Assembly (NCBI GenBank): GCA_041906185.1
Contig: JAYRJQ010000015.1
Location: forward strand, 84,675 to 148,674
From: Roseateles_B sp041906185
GTDB taxonomy: Bacteria; Pseudomonadota; Gammaproteobacteria; Burkholderiales; Burkholderiaceae_C
Length of the DNA: 64,000 bases
Reading direction: 5' to 3'
Positions 8,184-16,699 of this stretch are shown here, piece after piece; within the stretch, counting starts at the first letter, position 1; each line of letters begins with the position of its first letter. The position numbers were made by a program, and so were the translations under genes. The notes below the pieces were generated by a model. That model was not told the DNA's origin and made no database searches. It saw nothing but the letters and a program-made list of their open reading frames with translations.

Positions 8184-9227
8184 TCAGCCGGGGAAGTTCT
8201 CGGGGAACTTGGCCTTGGCACGAGCCTCGGCCGGCGAGATGACATTGCGGCGCACCAGCTCCGTGAGGTTCTGGTCCAGCGTCTGCATGCCCTGGGAATT
8301 GCCGGTCTGGATGGCCGAGTACATCTGCGCGACCTTGTTCTCGCGGATCAGATTGCGCACAGCCGAGGTGCCCAGCATGATCTCGTGCGCCGCGACGCGA
8401 CCGCTGCCGTCCTTGAGCTTGCATAGCGTCTGGGAGATCACGGCGACGAGCGACTCCGAAACCATGGCCCGCACCATTTCCTTTTCGGCGGCGGGGAAGA
8501 CGTCCACGATACGGTCGATGGTCTTGGCCGCCGAGCTCGTGTGCAGCGTGCCGAAAACCAAGTGGCCCGTCTCGGCCGCGGTCAGCGCGAGGCGGATGGT
8601 TTCCAGGTCCCGCATTTCGCCCACGAGCACCGCATCCGGATCCTCCCGCAGCGCCGAGCGCAGGGCGTTGGAGAAGCTCATGGTGTGCGGGCCGACCTCA
8701 CGCTGGTTGACCAGGCACTTCTTGGACTCGTGCACGAATTCGATCGGGTCCTCGATGGTGAGGATGTGGCCGTACTCGTTCTCGTTGAGGTGGTTGACCA
8801 TGCCGGCCAGCGTCGTGGACTTGCCCGAACCCGTGGGGCCCGTGACCAGCACGAGGCCGCGCGGCTTCAGGGCGAGGTCGGCGAAGACCTTGGGCGCGTT
8901 GAGCTGCTCGAGCGTCAGGATCTTGGACGGAATGGTCCGGAACACGGCGCCGGCGCCGCGGTTCTGGTTGAACGCGTTGACCCGGAAGCGGGCCAGGCCC
9001 TGGATCTCGAAGGAGAAGTCGCACTCCAGCGTCTCTTCGTAGTTCTTGCGCTGGGCGTCGTTCATGATGTCGTACACCATGTCGTGCACCTGGCGGTGCT
9101 CCAGCGCCTCGACGTTGATCCGGCGCACATCCCCGTGCACCCGGATCATGGGCGGCAGCCCGGCGGAGAGGTGAAGGTCGGAGGCCTTGTTCTTGACCGA
9201 GAATGCCAGCAGTTGTGTGATGTCCAT
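8184..9227 (-). CDS. pilT: Type IV pilus retraction ATPase PilT
   Basis: 347 residues, full length. Motor ATPase that pulls pilins back into the membrane. Seen: Walker A GPTGSGKST (130-138), ASP box TIEDPIEFVHESK, Walker B VLVGEMRDLETI, His box FGTLHTSSAAKTIDRI, and the PilT C-terminal block AIRNLI-like AVRNLIRENKVAQMYSAIQTG, which distinguishes it from PilU. It is divergent from yggS with 26 bp between the start codons, an arrangement found in many proteobacteria. Confidence 0.97.
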   Translation of the reverse strand: MDITQLLAFSVKNKASDLHLSAGLPPMIRVHGDVRRINVEALEHRQVHDMVYDIMNDAQRKNYEETLECDFSFEIQGLARFRVNAFNQNRGAGAVFRTIPSKILTLEQLNAPKVFADLALKPRGLVLVTGPTGSGKSTTLAGMVNHLNENEYGHILTIEDPIEFVHESKKCLVNQREVGPHTMSFSNALRSALREDPDAVLVGEMRDLETIRLALTAAETGHLVFGTLHTSSAAKTIDRIVDVFPAAEKEMVRAMVSESLVAVISQTLCKLKDGSGRVAAHEIMLGTSAVRNLIRENKVAQMYSAIQTGNSQGMQTLDQNLTELVRRNVISPAEARAKAKFPENFPG

Positions 9228-9253
9228 GGTGTGGGCGAATAGCGTAGGCCATT

Positions 9254-9952
9254 ATGGCGACGATCAAAGAGAACATTCAAGAAGTGCACCGGCGGCTTGT
9301 TAACGCTTGCACGAAGGCGGGGCGCGAGCCGGCGTCGGCCCGCCTGCTGGTGGTGAGCAAGACCTTCGAGGCGGCCGCCGTGCGCGAGGCCCACGCGGCC
9401 GGCGAGCGGGCCTTCGGCGAGAACTATGTGCAGGAAGCCCTCGACAAGATCGCCGCGCTGGCCGACCTGCGCGCCGGCATCGAATGGCACCTGATCGGGC
9501 CGCTGCAGAGCAACAAGACCCGCGTGGTGGCCGAGGCCTTCGACTGGGTGCACACGGTGGACCGGCTGAAGATCGCCCAGCGCCTGTCCGAGCAGCGCCC
9601 CGAGGGCCTCGCGCCCCTGCAGGTCTGCCTGCAGGTCAACATCAGCGGCGAGGCCAGCAAGAGCGGCGCGGCGCCCGCGGACGTGCCGGCGTTGGCCGCA
9701 CGGATCGCCGCCCTGCCCCGCCTGCGCCTGCGCGGCTTGATGGCCATCCCGGAACCCGCCGAGGGCCTCGAGGCCCAGCGCCTGCCCCACCGGCAGCTCG
9801 CGCAGCTGCTGCAAAGCCTGCGCGATCAAGGCCTGGCGCTCGACACCCTCAGCATGGGCATGAGCGCCGACCTGGAAGCCGCCGTGCTGGAAGGCGCGAC
9901 GCTGGTGCGCGTCGGCTCGGCCATCTTCGGCTCGCGGCCGGCCAAGGCCTGA
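9254..9952 (+). CDS. yggS: Pyridoxal phosphate homeostasis protein YggS
   Basis: 232 residues. Single-domain alanine-racemase-like barrel that binds PLP and balances vitamin B6 and amino-acid pools. Seen: PLP lysine Lys36 in LLVVSKTF, FGENYVQEALDKI, EWHLIGPLQSNK, VCLQVNIS, LRGLMAIPE, and the phosphate loop LSMGMSADLEAAV with ATLVRVGSAIFGSR at the C-terminus. The downstream cytochrome gene begins in the base after its stop codon, so the three genes 9254-11979 are probably co-transcribed. Confidence 0.96.
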   Translation: MATIKENIQEVHRRLVNACTKAGREPASARLLVVSKTFEAAAVREAHAAGERAFGENYVQEALDKIAALADLRAGIEWHLIGPLQSNKTRVVAEAFDWVHTVDRLKIAQRLSEQRPEGLAPLQVCLQVNISGEASKSGAAPADVPALAARIAALPRLRLRGLMAIPEPAEGLEAQRLPHRQLAQLLQSLRDQGLALDTLSMGMSADLEAAVLEGATLVRVGSAIFGSRPAKA

Positions 9953-10681
9953 ATGCGGACGCCCCTGCTGCGACTGGCCGGCTGGCGGCCCTTGCTGAGC
10001 GGAATCCTGCTGGGCGCGCTCGCCCTCGGCAGCCGGGCCGCGGACGTGGCGCCGCCGCCCTTCGAGGACACCATGGCCCAGCGCGTGCTTGCCTGCACCG
10101 GCTGCCACGGGGCGCAGGGCCGGGCCGCGCGCGATGGCTACTACCCGCGCCTGGCCGGCAAGCCGGCGGGCTATCTCTACCAGCAGCTGCTGAGCTTCCG
10201 CGACGGCCGGCGGCAGTACGGGCCGATGAACACGCTGCTGGCGCCCCTCAGCGACGACTACCTCCAGGACATCGCCCGGCATTTCGCCAGCCTCGACCTC
10301 CCGCATCCGCCGGCGCAGCCGGTGGCCCTGCCTCCCGCCGAGCAGGCCCGCGCGCAGGCGCTCGTGCGCCAGGGCCTGCCCGAGCGCCGCCTGCCGGCCT
10401 GCCAGCAATGCCACGGCGCGACGCTGCTCGGCCGCCAGCCCGGCGTGCCCGGTCTTCTCGGCCTGCCGCGCGACTACCTCCTGGCGCAACTGGCCGCCTG
10501 GCGCCAGGGCGAGCGCCGCTCGGTCGCGCCGGACTGCATGGCCGACATTGCCCGCAAGCTGGACCCGCAGGACATCCGCGTGATGGCGGACTGGCTAGCC
10601 TCGCAGCCCGTGCCCCCGGGCGCCAAGCCGGAGCCCGCCTCGCCCGAACGCCTGCCGATGCGCTGCGGGGGGCTGCCATGA
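9953..10681 (+). CDS. Dihaem cytochrome c, c4-like
   Basis: 242 residues: a signal peptide (cleavage around SRAA-D, residue 30), then two c-type haem sites, CTGCH at 48-52 and CQQCH at 150-154, each in a class I cytochrome domain of about 90 residues. Axial Met candidates are in YGPMNT and near DCMADIARKLD. This resembles cytochromes c4/c553 that shuttle electrons in the periplasm. It abuts yggS and overlaps the next cytochrome gene by ATGA, so the two cytochromes are translationally coupled and probably work together. The extra Cys near the C-terminus (MRCGGLP) is unusual. Confidence 0.88.
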   Translation: MRTPLLRLAGWRPLLSGILLGALALGSRAADVAPPPFEDTMAQRVLACTGCHGAQGRAARDGYYPRLAGKPAGYLYQQLLSFRDGRRQYGPMNTLLAPLSDDYLQDIARHFASLDLPHPPAQPVALPPAEQARAQALVRQGLPERRLPACQQCHGATLLGRQPGVPGLLGLPRDYLLAQLAAWRQGERRSVAPDCMADIARKLDPQDIRVMADWLASQPVPPGAKPEPASPERLPMRCGGLP

Positions 10682-11979
10682 CCGGCCGCGCGAAGCGGCG
10701 GCTCGCCCGACTGGCGTGGGGCCTCGCGCTGGTGGGGTCAGGTCTTGCCGGCTGGGTCGTCTGGGCCAACCGACCCGGGCCGCTGCCGCCCGCAGCGCCG
10801 ACGCGCCCGGTGGCGGAACTGCAGGCGCGCGGCGCTTACCTGGCCCGCGTGGGCAACTGCGCCGGCTGCCACACGGCGCCCGGTGGCCTGCCCCTCGCCG
10901 GCGGGCGTGCCATCCCGACCCCATTCGGTGCCGTCTACAGCGGCAATCTGACGCCGGATGCCGAAACCGGCTTGGGCCGCTGGACGGCGGACGACTTCTG
11001 GCGCGCGCTGCACGAGGGCCGCAGCCGCGATGGCCGCCTGCTGAGCCCGGCCTTCCCCTACACCAGCTACACGCTGCTCACCCGCGCGGACAGCGATGCG
11101 CTCTTCAGCCATCTGCAGTCGCTGCCGGCCGTCCATCAGCCGCCGCGCCCACAGACGCTGCCCTGGCCCTACGGCAGCACCTGGGCCCTGGCCACCTGGC
11201 GCGCGCTCTTCTTCCGGCCGGCCAGTTTCGAGCCGGACCCACGGCAGGACGCCGCCTGGAACCGCGGCGCCTACTTGACCCAGGGTCTGGCCCACTGCAA
11301 CGCCTGCCACAGCAGCCGCAACGCACTGGGCGGACCGCAGGCCCGCGACCGCTTCGACGGCAGCCTGCTGCGCGGCCTGGGCTGGGAAGCGCCCTCCCTG
11401 CACCGGCCCGACGAAGCCGGCCTGCAGGACTGGCCCGTCACCGAGACCGCGGCCTGGCTGCGCCAGGGCGTGTCGGACCGGGGCGTCGCCCAGGGCCCGA
11501 TGGCGGAGGTGATCGTCGGCAGCACCCGGCACCTGAGCGAGGCCGACGCCGAAGCCATGGCCCGCTACCTCCGCGCCCTGCCGACCGAGGCCGGGCCTGC
11601 CGGGACGCCGGCCCGGGGCACGCCCGCCGCGCCCGGGCAGGCGCTCCTCGGCGCCCGGCTGTATGAGTCGCACTGCCAGGCCTGCCACGGCGCCGGCGGC
11701 GAAGGGCGACCAGGCGTGTATCCGCCGCTCAAGGGCAGCCGCGTGGTGCTGCAGCCGTCGGCGATCAACCTCGTGCGCATCGTGCAGCAGGGCGGCTTCG
11801 CCCCGGCCACGCCGCAGCACCCGCGCCCCTTCGGCATGCCGCCCTTCGCCGGCACCTTCAATGCCGAGCAACTGGCCGCCCTGCTGACCCATGTGCGCAC
11901 CAGCTGGGGCCAGCCGGGCGAGGCCCTGAGCGCCCGCCAGGTCCAAGCCCTGACGAACGACACGGGCACAAACCCCTAG
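10678..11979 (+). CDS. Membrane-anchored trihaem cytochrome c (alcohol-dehydrogenase subunit type)
   Basis: 433 residues. An uncleaved N-terminal membrane helix (about 12-30, AWGLALVGSGLAGWVVW) is followed by three haem sites: CAGCH (61-65), CNACH (207-211) and CQACH (333-337). The order and spacing match the cytochrome subunits of membrane alcohol, aldehyde or gluconate dehydrogenases (AdhB-like). No dehydrogenase subunit is encoded here, so its partner may be the upstream dihaem cytochrome or a distant enzyme. The start codon overlaps the upstream stop as ATGA. The DNA coding for the membrane helix contains a copy of the 14-mer found in intergenic spots elsewhere in the window (10734-10747). 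Confidence 0.88.
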   Translation: MTGRAKRRLARLAWGLALVGSGLAGWVVWANRPGPLPPAAPTRPVAELQARGAYLARVGNCAGCHTAPGGLPLAGGRAIPTPFGAVYSGNLTPDAETGLGRWTADDFWRALHEGRSRDGRLLSPAFPYTSYTLLTRADSDALFSHLQSLPAVHQPPRPQTLPWPYGSTWALATWRALFFRPASFEPDPRQDAAWNRGAYLTQGLAHCNACHSSRNALGGPQARDRFDGSLLRGLGWEAPSLHRPDEAGLQDWPVTETAAWLRQGVSDRGVAQGPMAEVIVGSTRHLSEADAEAMARYLRALPTEAGPAGTPARGTPAAPGQALLGARLYESHCQACHGAGGEGRPGVYPPLKGSRVVLQPSAINLVRIVQQGGFAPATPQHPRPFGMPPFAGTFNAEQLAALLTHVRTSWGQPGEALSARQVQALTNDTGTNP

Positions 11980-12306
11980 CAGGCCGCCTGGGCGGCCGGG
12001 ACCGGCTTACACCAAGCTGGCATCGAACTGGTTTGCCGCGGATTCGTTCACGCCGCCGCTCGCTTGCCATGTGCCAAAGCGCGGCTCAGCGAAGACACTT
12101 CGCGCTGCCGTTTCCCGTCCATCCTTCACCTGAGGGGCCGGGGCCCGGCGACCGAGACTTCTGTCACACCGCGCGGTTCACCCCAGCGGGGCAATCCCGA
12201 GACGGCGGCCGCGCCACGCTCCGAATGCATTCGGAGCCGCGCATGTCGCCGCCCGAGAGGGCACGTGCAGAGCTGGGTCCGGATCGAAGTTTCCTGAGGT
12301 TTCCTG
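11980..12306. other. Intergenic region before the 12307 chemoreceptor
   Basis: 327 bp. At 11982-11997 GGCCGCC and GGCGGCC form a tight GC hairpin just after the cytochrome stop, a possible transcript end without a U-run. A perfect 20-bp palindrome lies at 12218-12237 (own entry). The sequence TGAGG about 8 nt before 12307 is the ribosome binding site of the chemoreceptor. I see no sigma-28-type promoter. Confidence 0.5.
12218..12237. promoter_or_regulatory. Perfect 20-bp palindrome upstream of the chemoreceptor
   Basis: GCTCCGAATGCATTCGGAGC is its own reverse complement over all 20 bases and ends 69 bp before the chemoreceptor start. Size and symmetry fit an operator for a dimeric regulator or a stable 5'-UTR hairpin. 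No regulator gene is adjacent. Confidence 0.5.
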
Positions 12307-13851
12307 ATGCAATTCCTGTCCCACATGCGCATTGGTCAGCGTCTGGCCGTGAGCTATGCCCTGCTGATCCTGCTGCTGATGGCCATCGGTGCCTACGGCG
12401 CCGCCAATGCCAACCACCTGGCCAAGGACCTGGACCGCACGGCGAATTCCAGCCTGGTCAAGATCGCCACCGCCAACGCGCTCGAAGGCGACGTCAACGT
12501 CATCGCCCGCGCCTCGCGCGACCTGCTGCTGCTGGACGAAGCCCGGCAGATCAAGAAGCAGAAGGCCGCCATCGACGGCGCCATGCAGGAGCTGGAGAAG
12601 CACCTGGGCGAGCTGCAGAGCCTGGTCGATGACGACAAGGAAAAGGACATCGTGAGCCAGGTGCAGGAGCGCCAGGGCAAGTTCATGGCCTCGGTGAGCA
12701 AGTTCCTCAAGATCCAGGCCGACGGCAGCCCGGACGAGGCCCGCGAAAGCCTGATCACCGACGTGCGCCCGGCGCAGCAGGCCTATCAGGAAGGCCTCAA
12801 GCGCCTGGTGGAGTCGAAGTTCGAGAGCGCCCGCGAGCTGGCCGAGTCCGGCTCCGCGCTGGCCAGCCGCTCCGTCGCCATCACGATGGGTCTGGTGGTC
12901 GTGGCCGTGCTGATCGGTGGCGGCGGTGGCGTGGCCATCTCCCGCTCCATCATCGTGCCGGCCCGCCAGGCCAAGGACGCCGCGCTCGCGATCAGCTCGG
13001 GCGACCTGTCGCACCGCATCCAGGCCAGCGGCCAGGACGAGCTGGGCCAGATGCTGCACGCCATGAAGGACATGCAGGACGCGCTGTCCGGCGTGGTCAA
13101 CAGCGTGTCGCAGGCGGCGGGCGAGGTGGCGCACAACTCCGGCGCCATCGCCAACAGCAACAGCAATCTGTCGGACCGCACCGCGCGTTCGGCGGCCAGC
13201 CTGCAGAACACCGCGGCCTCGGTCGAGCAGATCGCCGCCAACCTCACCGGCGCCAGCGAGCTGACCCGCAAGGCTGCCGGCATCGCCGGCAAGGCGCGCC
13301 AGTCGGCCTCGGCCGGCGGCCAGGTCGTGGCCCAGGTGGTCTCGACGATGGAAGAGATCAGCACGAGCTCGCGCAAGATCGGCGACATCATCGGCGTGAT
13401 CGACGGCATCGCCTTCCAGACCAACATCCTCGCCCTGAATGCCGCCGTGGAAGCGGCCCGCGCCGGGGACCATGGCAAGGGCTTCGCCGTCGTGGCGTCC
13501 GAGGTCCGTGCGCTGGCCTCGCGCAGCGCTCAGGCGGCCAAGGAGATCAAGGTGCTGATCCAGGAATCGTCCGTGAAGGTCGAGAACGGCACCGCGCTGG
13601 TCAACAACGCCGGCGCCACCATCCGCAGCGTCGTGGACGAAGTCAACAACATGGGCCAGCTGATCGAGGAGATCTCGCACTCGGCCCAGGAGCAGGCCGC
13701 CGGCGTGGGCGTGGTCAACGGAGCCATGAACGAGCTGGACCGTGCCACCCAGCAGAACACGACGCTGGTCGACGAGCTCAGCCGCTCGACCGAAGCCCTG
13801 CGCGACAGCTCGAGCCGCCTGCTCGACGCGGTGGGCTTCTTCCGGGCCTGA
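12307..13851 (+). CDS. Methyl-accepting chemotaxis protein with a four-helix-bundle sensor
   Basis: 514 residues. Topology: TM1 about 11-31, a periplasmic all-helical domain of about 155 residues rich in Lys/Glu/Ala (4HB_MCP type), TM2 about 189-210, a HAMP domain (about 210-262, ending SSGDLSHRIQASGQDELGQM), then the coiled-coil signalling domain with the conserved tip IIGVIDGIAFQTNILALNAA at about 360. No C-terminal CheR-binding pentapeptide is present (ends GFFRA). Ligands of such domains are small molecules or binding proteins; the sequence does not tell which. A TGAGG ribosome site fixes the start. A small TonB-type gene follows 64 bp downstream on the same strand. Confidence 0.94.
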   Translation: MQFLSHMRIGQRLAVSYALLILLLMAIGAYGAANANHLAKDLDRTANSSLVKIATANALEGDVNVIARASRDLLLLDEARQIKKQKAAIDGAMQELEKHLGELQSLVDDDKEKDIVSQVQERQGKFMASVSKFLKIQADGSPDEARESLITDVRPAQQAYQEGLKRLVESKFESARELAESGSALASRSVAITMGLVVVAVLIGGGGGVAISRSIIVPARQAKDAALAISSGDLSHRIQASGQDELGQMLHAMKDMQDALSGVVNSVSQAAGEVAHNSGAIANSNSNLSDRTARSAASLQNTAASVEQIAANLTGASELTRKAAGIAGKARQSASAGGQVVAQVVSTMEEISTSSRKIGDIIGVIDGIAFQTNILALNAAVEAARAGDHGKGFAVVASEVRALASRSAQAAKEIKVLIQESSVKVENGTALVNNAGATIRSVVDEVNNMGQLIEEISHSAQEQAAGVGVVNGAMNELDRATQQNTTLVDELSRSTEALRDSSSRLLDAVGFFRA

Positions 13852-13915
13852 TGCCTCGCCCCTCACCCCCCGCATTCCCTCTCTCATTCCCTGCAGTAGC
13901 CATCCAGAGACTCAC

Positions 13916-14248
13916 ATGAAGAAGACCTCCCTCCTCGCCGCCAAGTTCCTGCCTGCCGCCGCCGCCCTGCTGCTGGCCTTCGGCGCCCAGGCCACGCCCA
14001 AGCTGATCAAGAAGGTCGCGCCGGAATTCCCGCGCGAAGCCGCCCAGAAGGGCATCAGCGCAGGCACCGTGAAGGCCAAGCTGAGCATCGAGGCCGACGG
14101 CAAGGTGTCCGGCGTGGACATCGTCGAGTCCGAGCCGCGCCGCGTGTTCGACCGCGCCGTGACCACCGCGCTGATGGACTGGCGCTTCGAGGCCGGCAGC
14201 GAGAAGCAGACGCACGAAGTCAAGCTGGTGTTCAAGAACGACGACTGA
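13916..14248 (+). CDS. Secreted one-domain TonB C-terminal protein
   Basis: 110 residues: a signal peptide (about 1-26, ending FGAQA) followed directly by one TonB C-terminal domain, with PKLIKKVAPEFPREAAQKGISAGTVKAKLSI and the VSGVDIVESEPRRVFDRAVTTALMDWRFE pattern of energy transducers. It lacks the membrane anchor and the Pro-rich linker of true TonB, so it cannot transmit the proton-motive force in the usual way. It might bind TonB boxes or peptidoglycan in the periplasm. It is followed by a clear terminator. Confidence 0.85.
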   Translation: MKKTSLLAAKFLPAAAALLLAFGAQATPKLIKKVAPEFPREAAQKGISAGTVKAKLSIEADGKVSGVDIVESEPRRVFDRAVTTALMDWRFEAGSEKQTHEVKLVFKNDD

Positions 14249-14290
14249 GCCCGCGCCCCGGGCCGCCCCGCGCGCCCCTGAAACGGCCAC

Positions 14291-14317
14291 AGGCCCTCGA
14301 GTGATCGAGGGCCTGTT
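14291..14317 (+). terminator. Terminator of the 13916 gene
   Basis: AGGCCCTCGA (14291-14300), loop GTGA, TCGAGGGCCT (14305-14314), then GTTTC. A perfect 10-bp stem with a short U-stretch 43 bp after the stop codon. Confidence 0.75.
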
Positions 14318-14335
14318 TCATGGTCGGCGCGCACA

Positions 14336-14364
14336 AGAAAAAACGCCGGGCTTTCGCCCGGCGT
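14336..14364 (-). terminator. Terminator of the M4 protease gene
   Basis: Read on the minus strand: ACGCCGGGC, a 4-nt loop, GCCCGGCGT and then six U (complement of A-run 14338-14343). It lies 30 bp beyond the stop of the minus-strand protease. Confidence 0.85.
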
Positions 14365-14393
14365 CTTCATTCCGCGTAGGGATCGAGGGTCGA

Positions 14394-16223
<1,830 letters not shown>

Positions 16224-16699
16224 CTTGCTCTCTCTTTGCTTGTTGTTTGGGGGTTTTCCCCATTTCGTCCGGTCTGGCCTGATGGGGCCTCGGACCGGTC
16301 CTCGTCGACGTGAGCGTCCGGGTGGCGACGCCCAGCCCTGCCGACAAGTCCCGGGCCGCGCGCCTCCCTCGGAGAAGCTCGCATCCATGCGCCTGTCGGC
16401 GCCCTGGCTCCACGCGACCGCAATACCTCCAACAGCCGTGCCTAGCAGGTGGGAACGGATGCTAGCCACCGCTATTTGGTCGCCTACCTGTCAGTTCTGA
16501 CATCCATATTTCCCCCGCTTGCCGCAAAGGCTTCGAAACGCGAATCGCACAAACGGGCGAGTGGCGACCGCGCCGATCGCGATTCGCCAAAGATCACCGC
16601 CCCCGGGCGAGGCGTTGCAAATGCCCCTCGGCGCCGCGCTTGCTCGGGGGAAGAGTGAGGCAAGATGCGGGTCTTCGCAGCTCTCCGGTTTCGCGCGCA
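16224..16699. other. Divergent intergenic region between the M4 protease and the TPR-GAF kinase
   Basis: 476 bp that must hold promoters for both genes. It contains the dyad at 16486-16505 (own entry) and a perfect 9-bp inverted repeat GCGAATCGC (16540-16548) / GCGATTCGC (16579-16587) with a 30-bp spacer. I found no clear sigma-70 boxes. No conserved ORF is visible. Confidence 0.55.
16486..16505. promoter_or_regulatory. Lux/las-box-like dyad upstream of the M4 protease
   Basis: ACCTGTCAGTTCTGACATCC contains the perfect dyad TGTCAG-TT-CTGACA (16489-16502). It matches the 20-bp LasR operator of the Pseudomonas aeruginosa elastase gene lasB, as I remember it (ACCTGCCAGTTCTGGCAGGT), at 15 of 20 positions including the whole CAGTTCTG core. 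It lies 263 bp before the protease start and 195 bp before the kinase start. No luxI/luxR gene is in the window. The match is by eye. Confidence 0.4.

Noticed and set aside
12010..12040. Sigma-54-like promoter (TGGCAT ... TTTGC)
   Set aside because: The GG and GC dinucleotides are 14 nt apart instead of the required 10.
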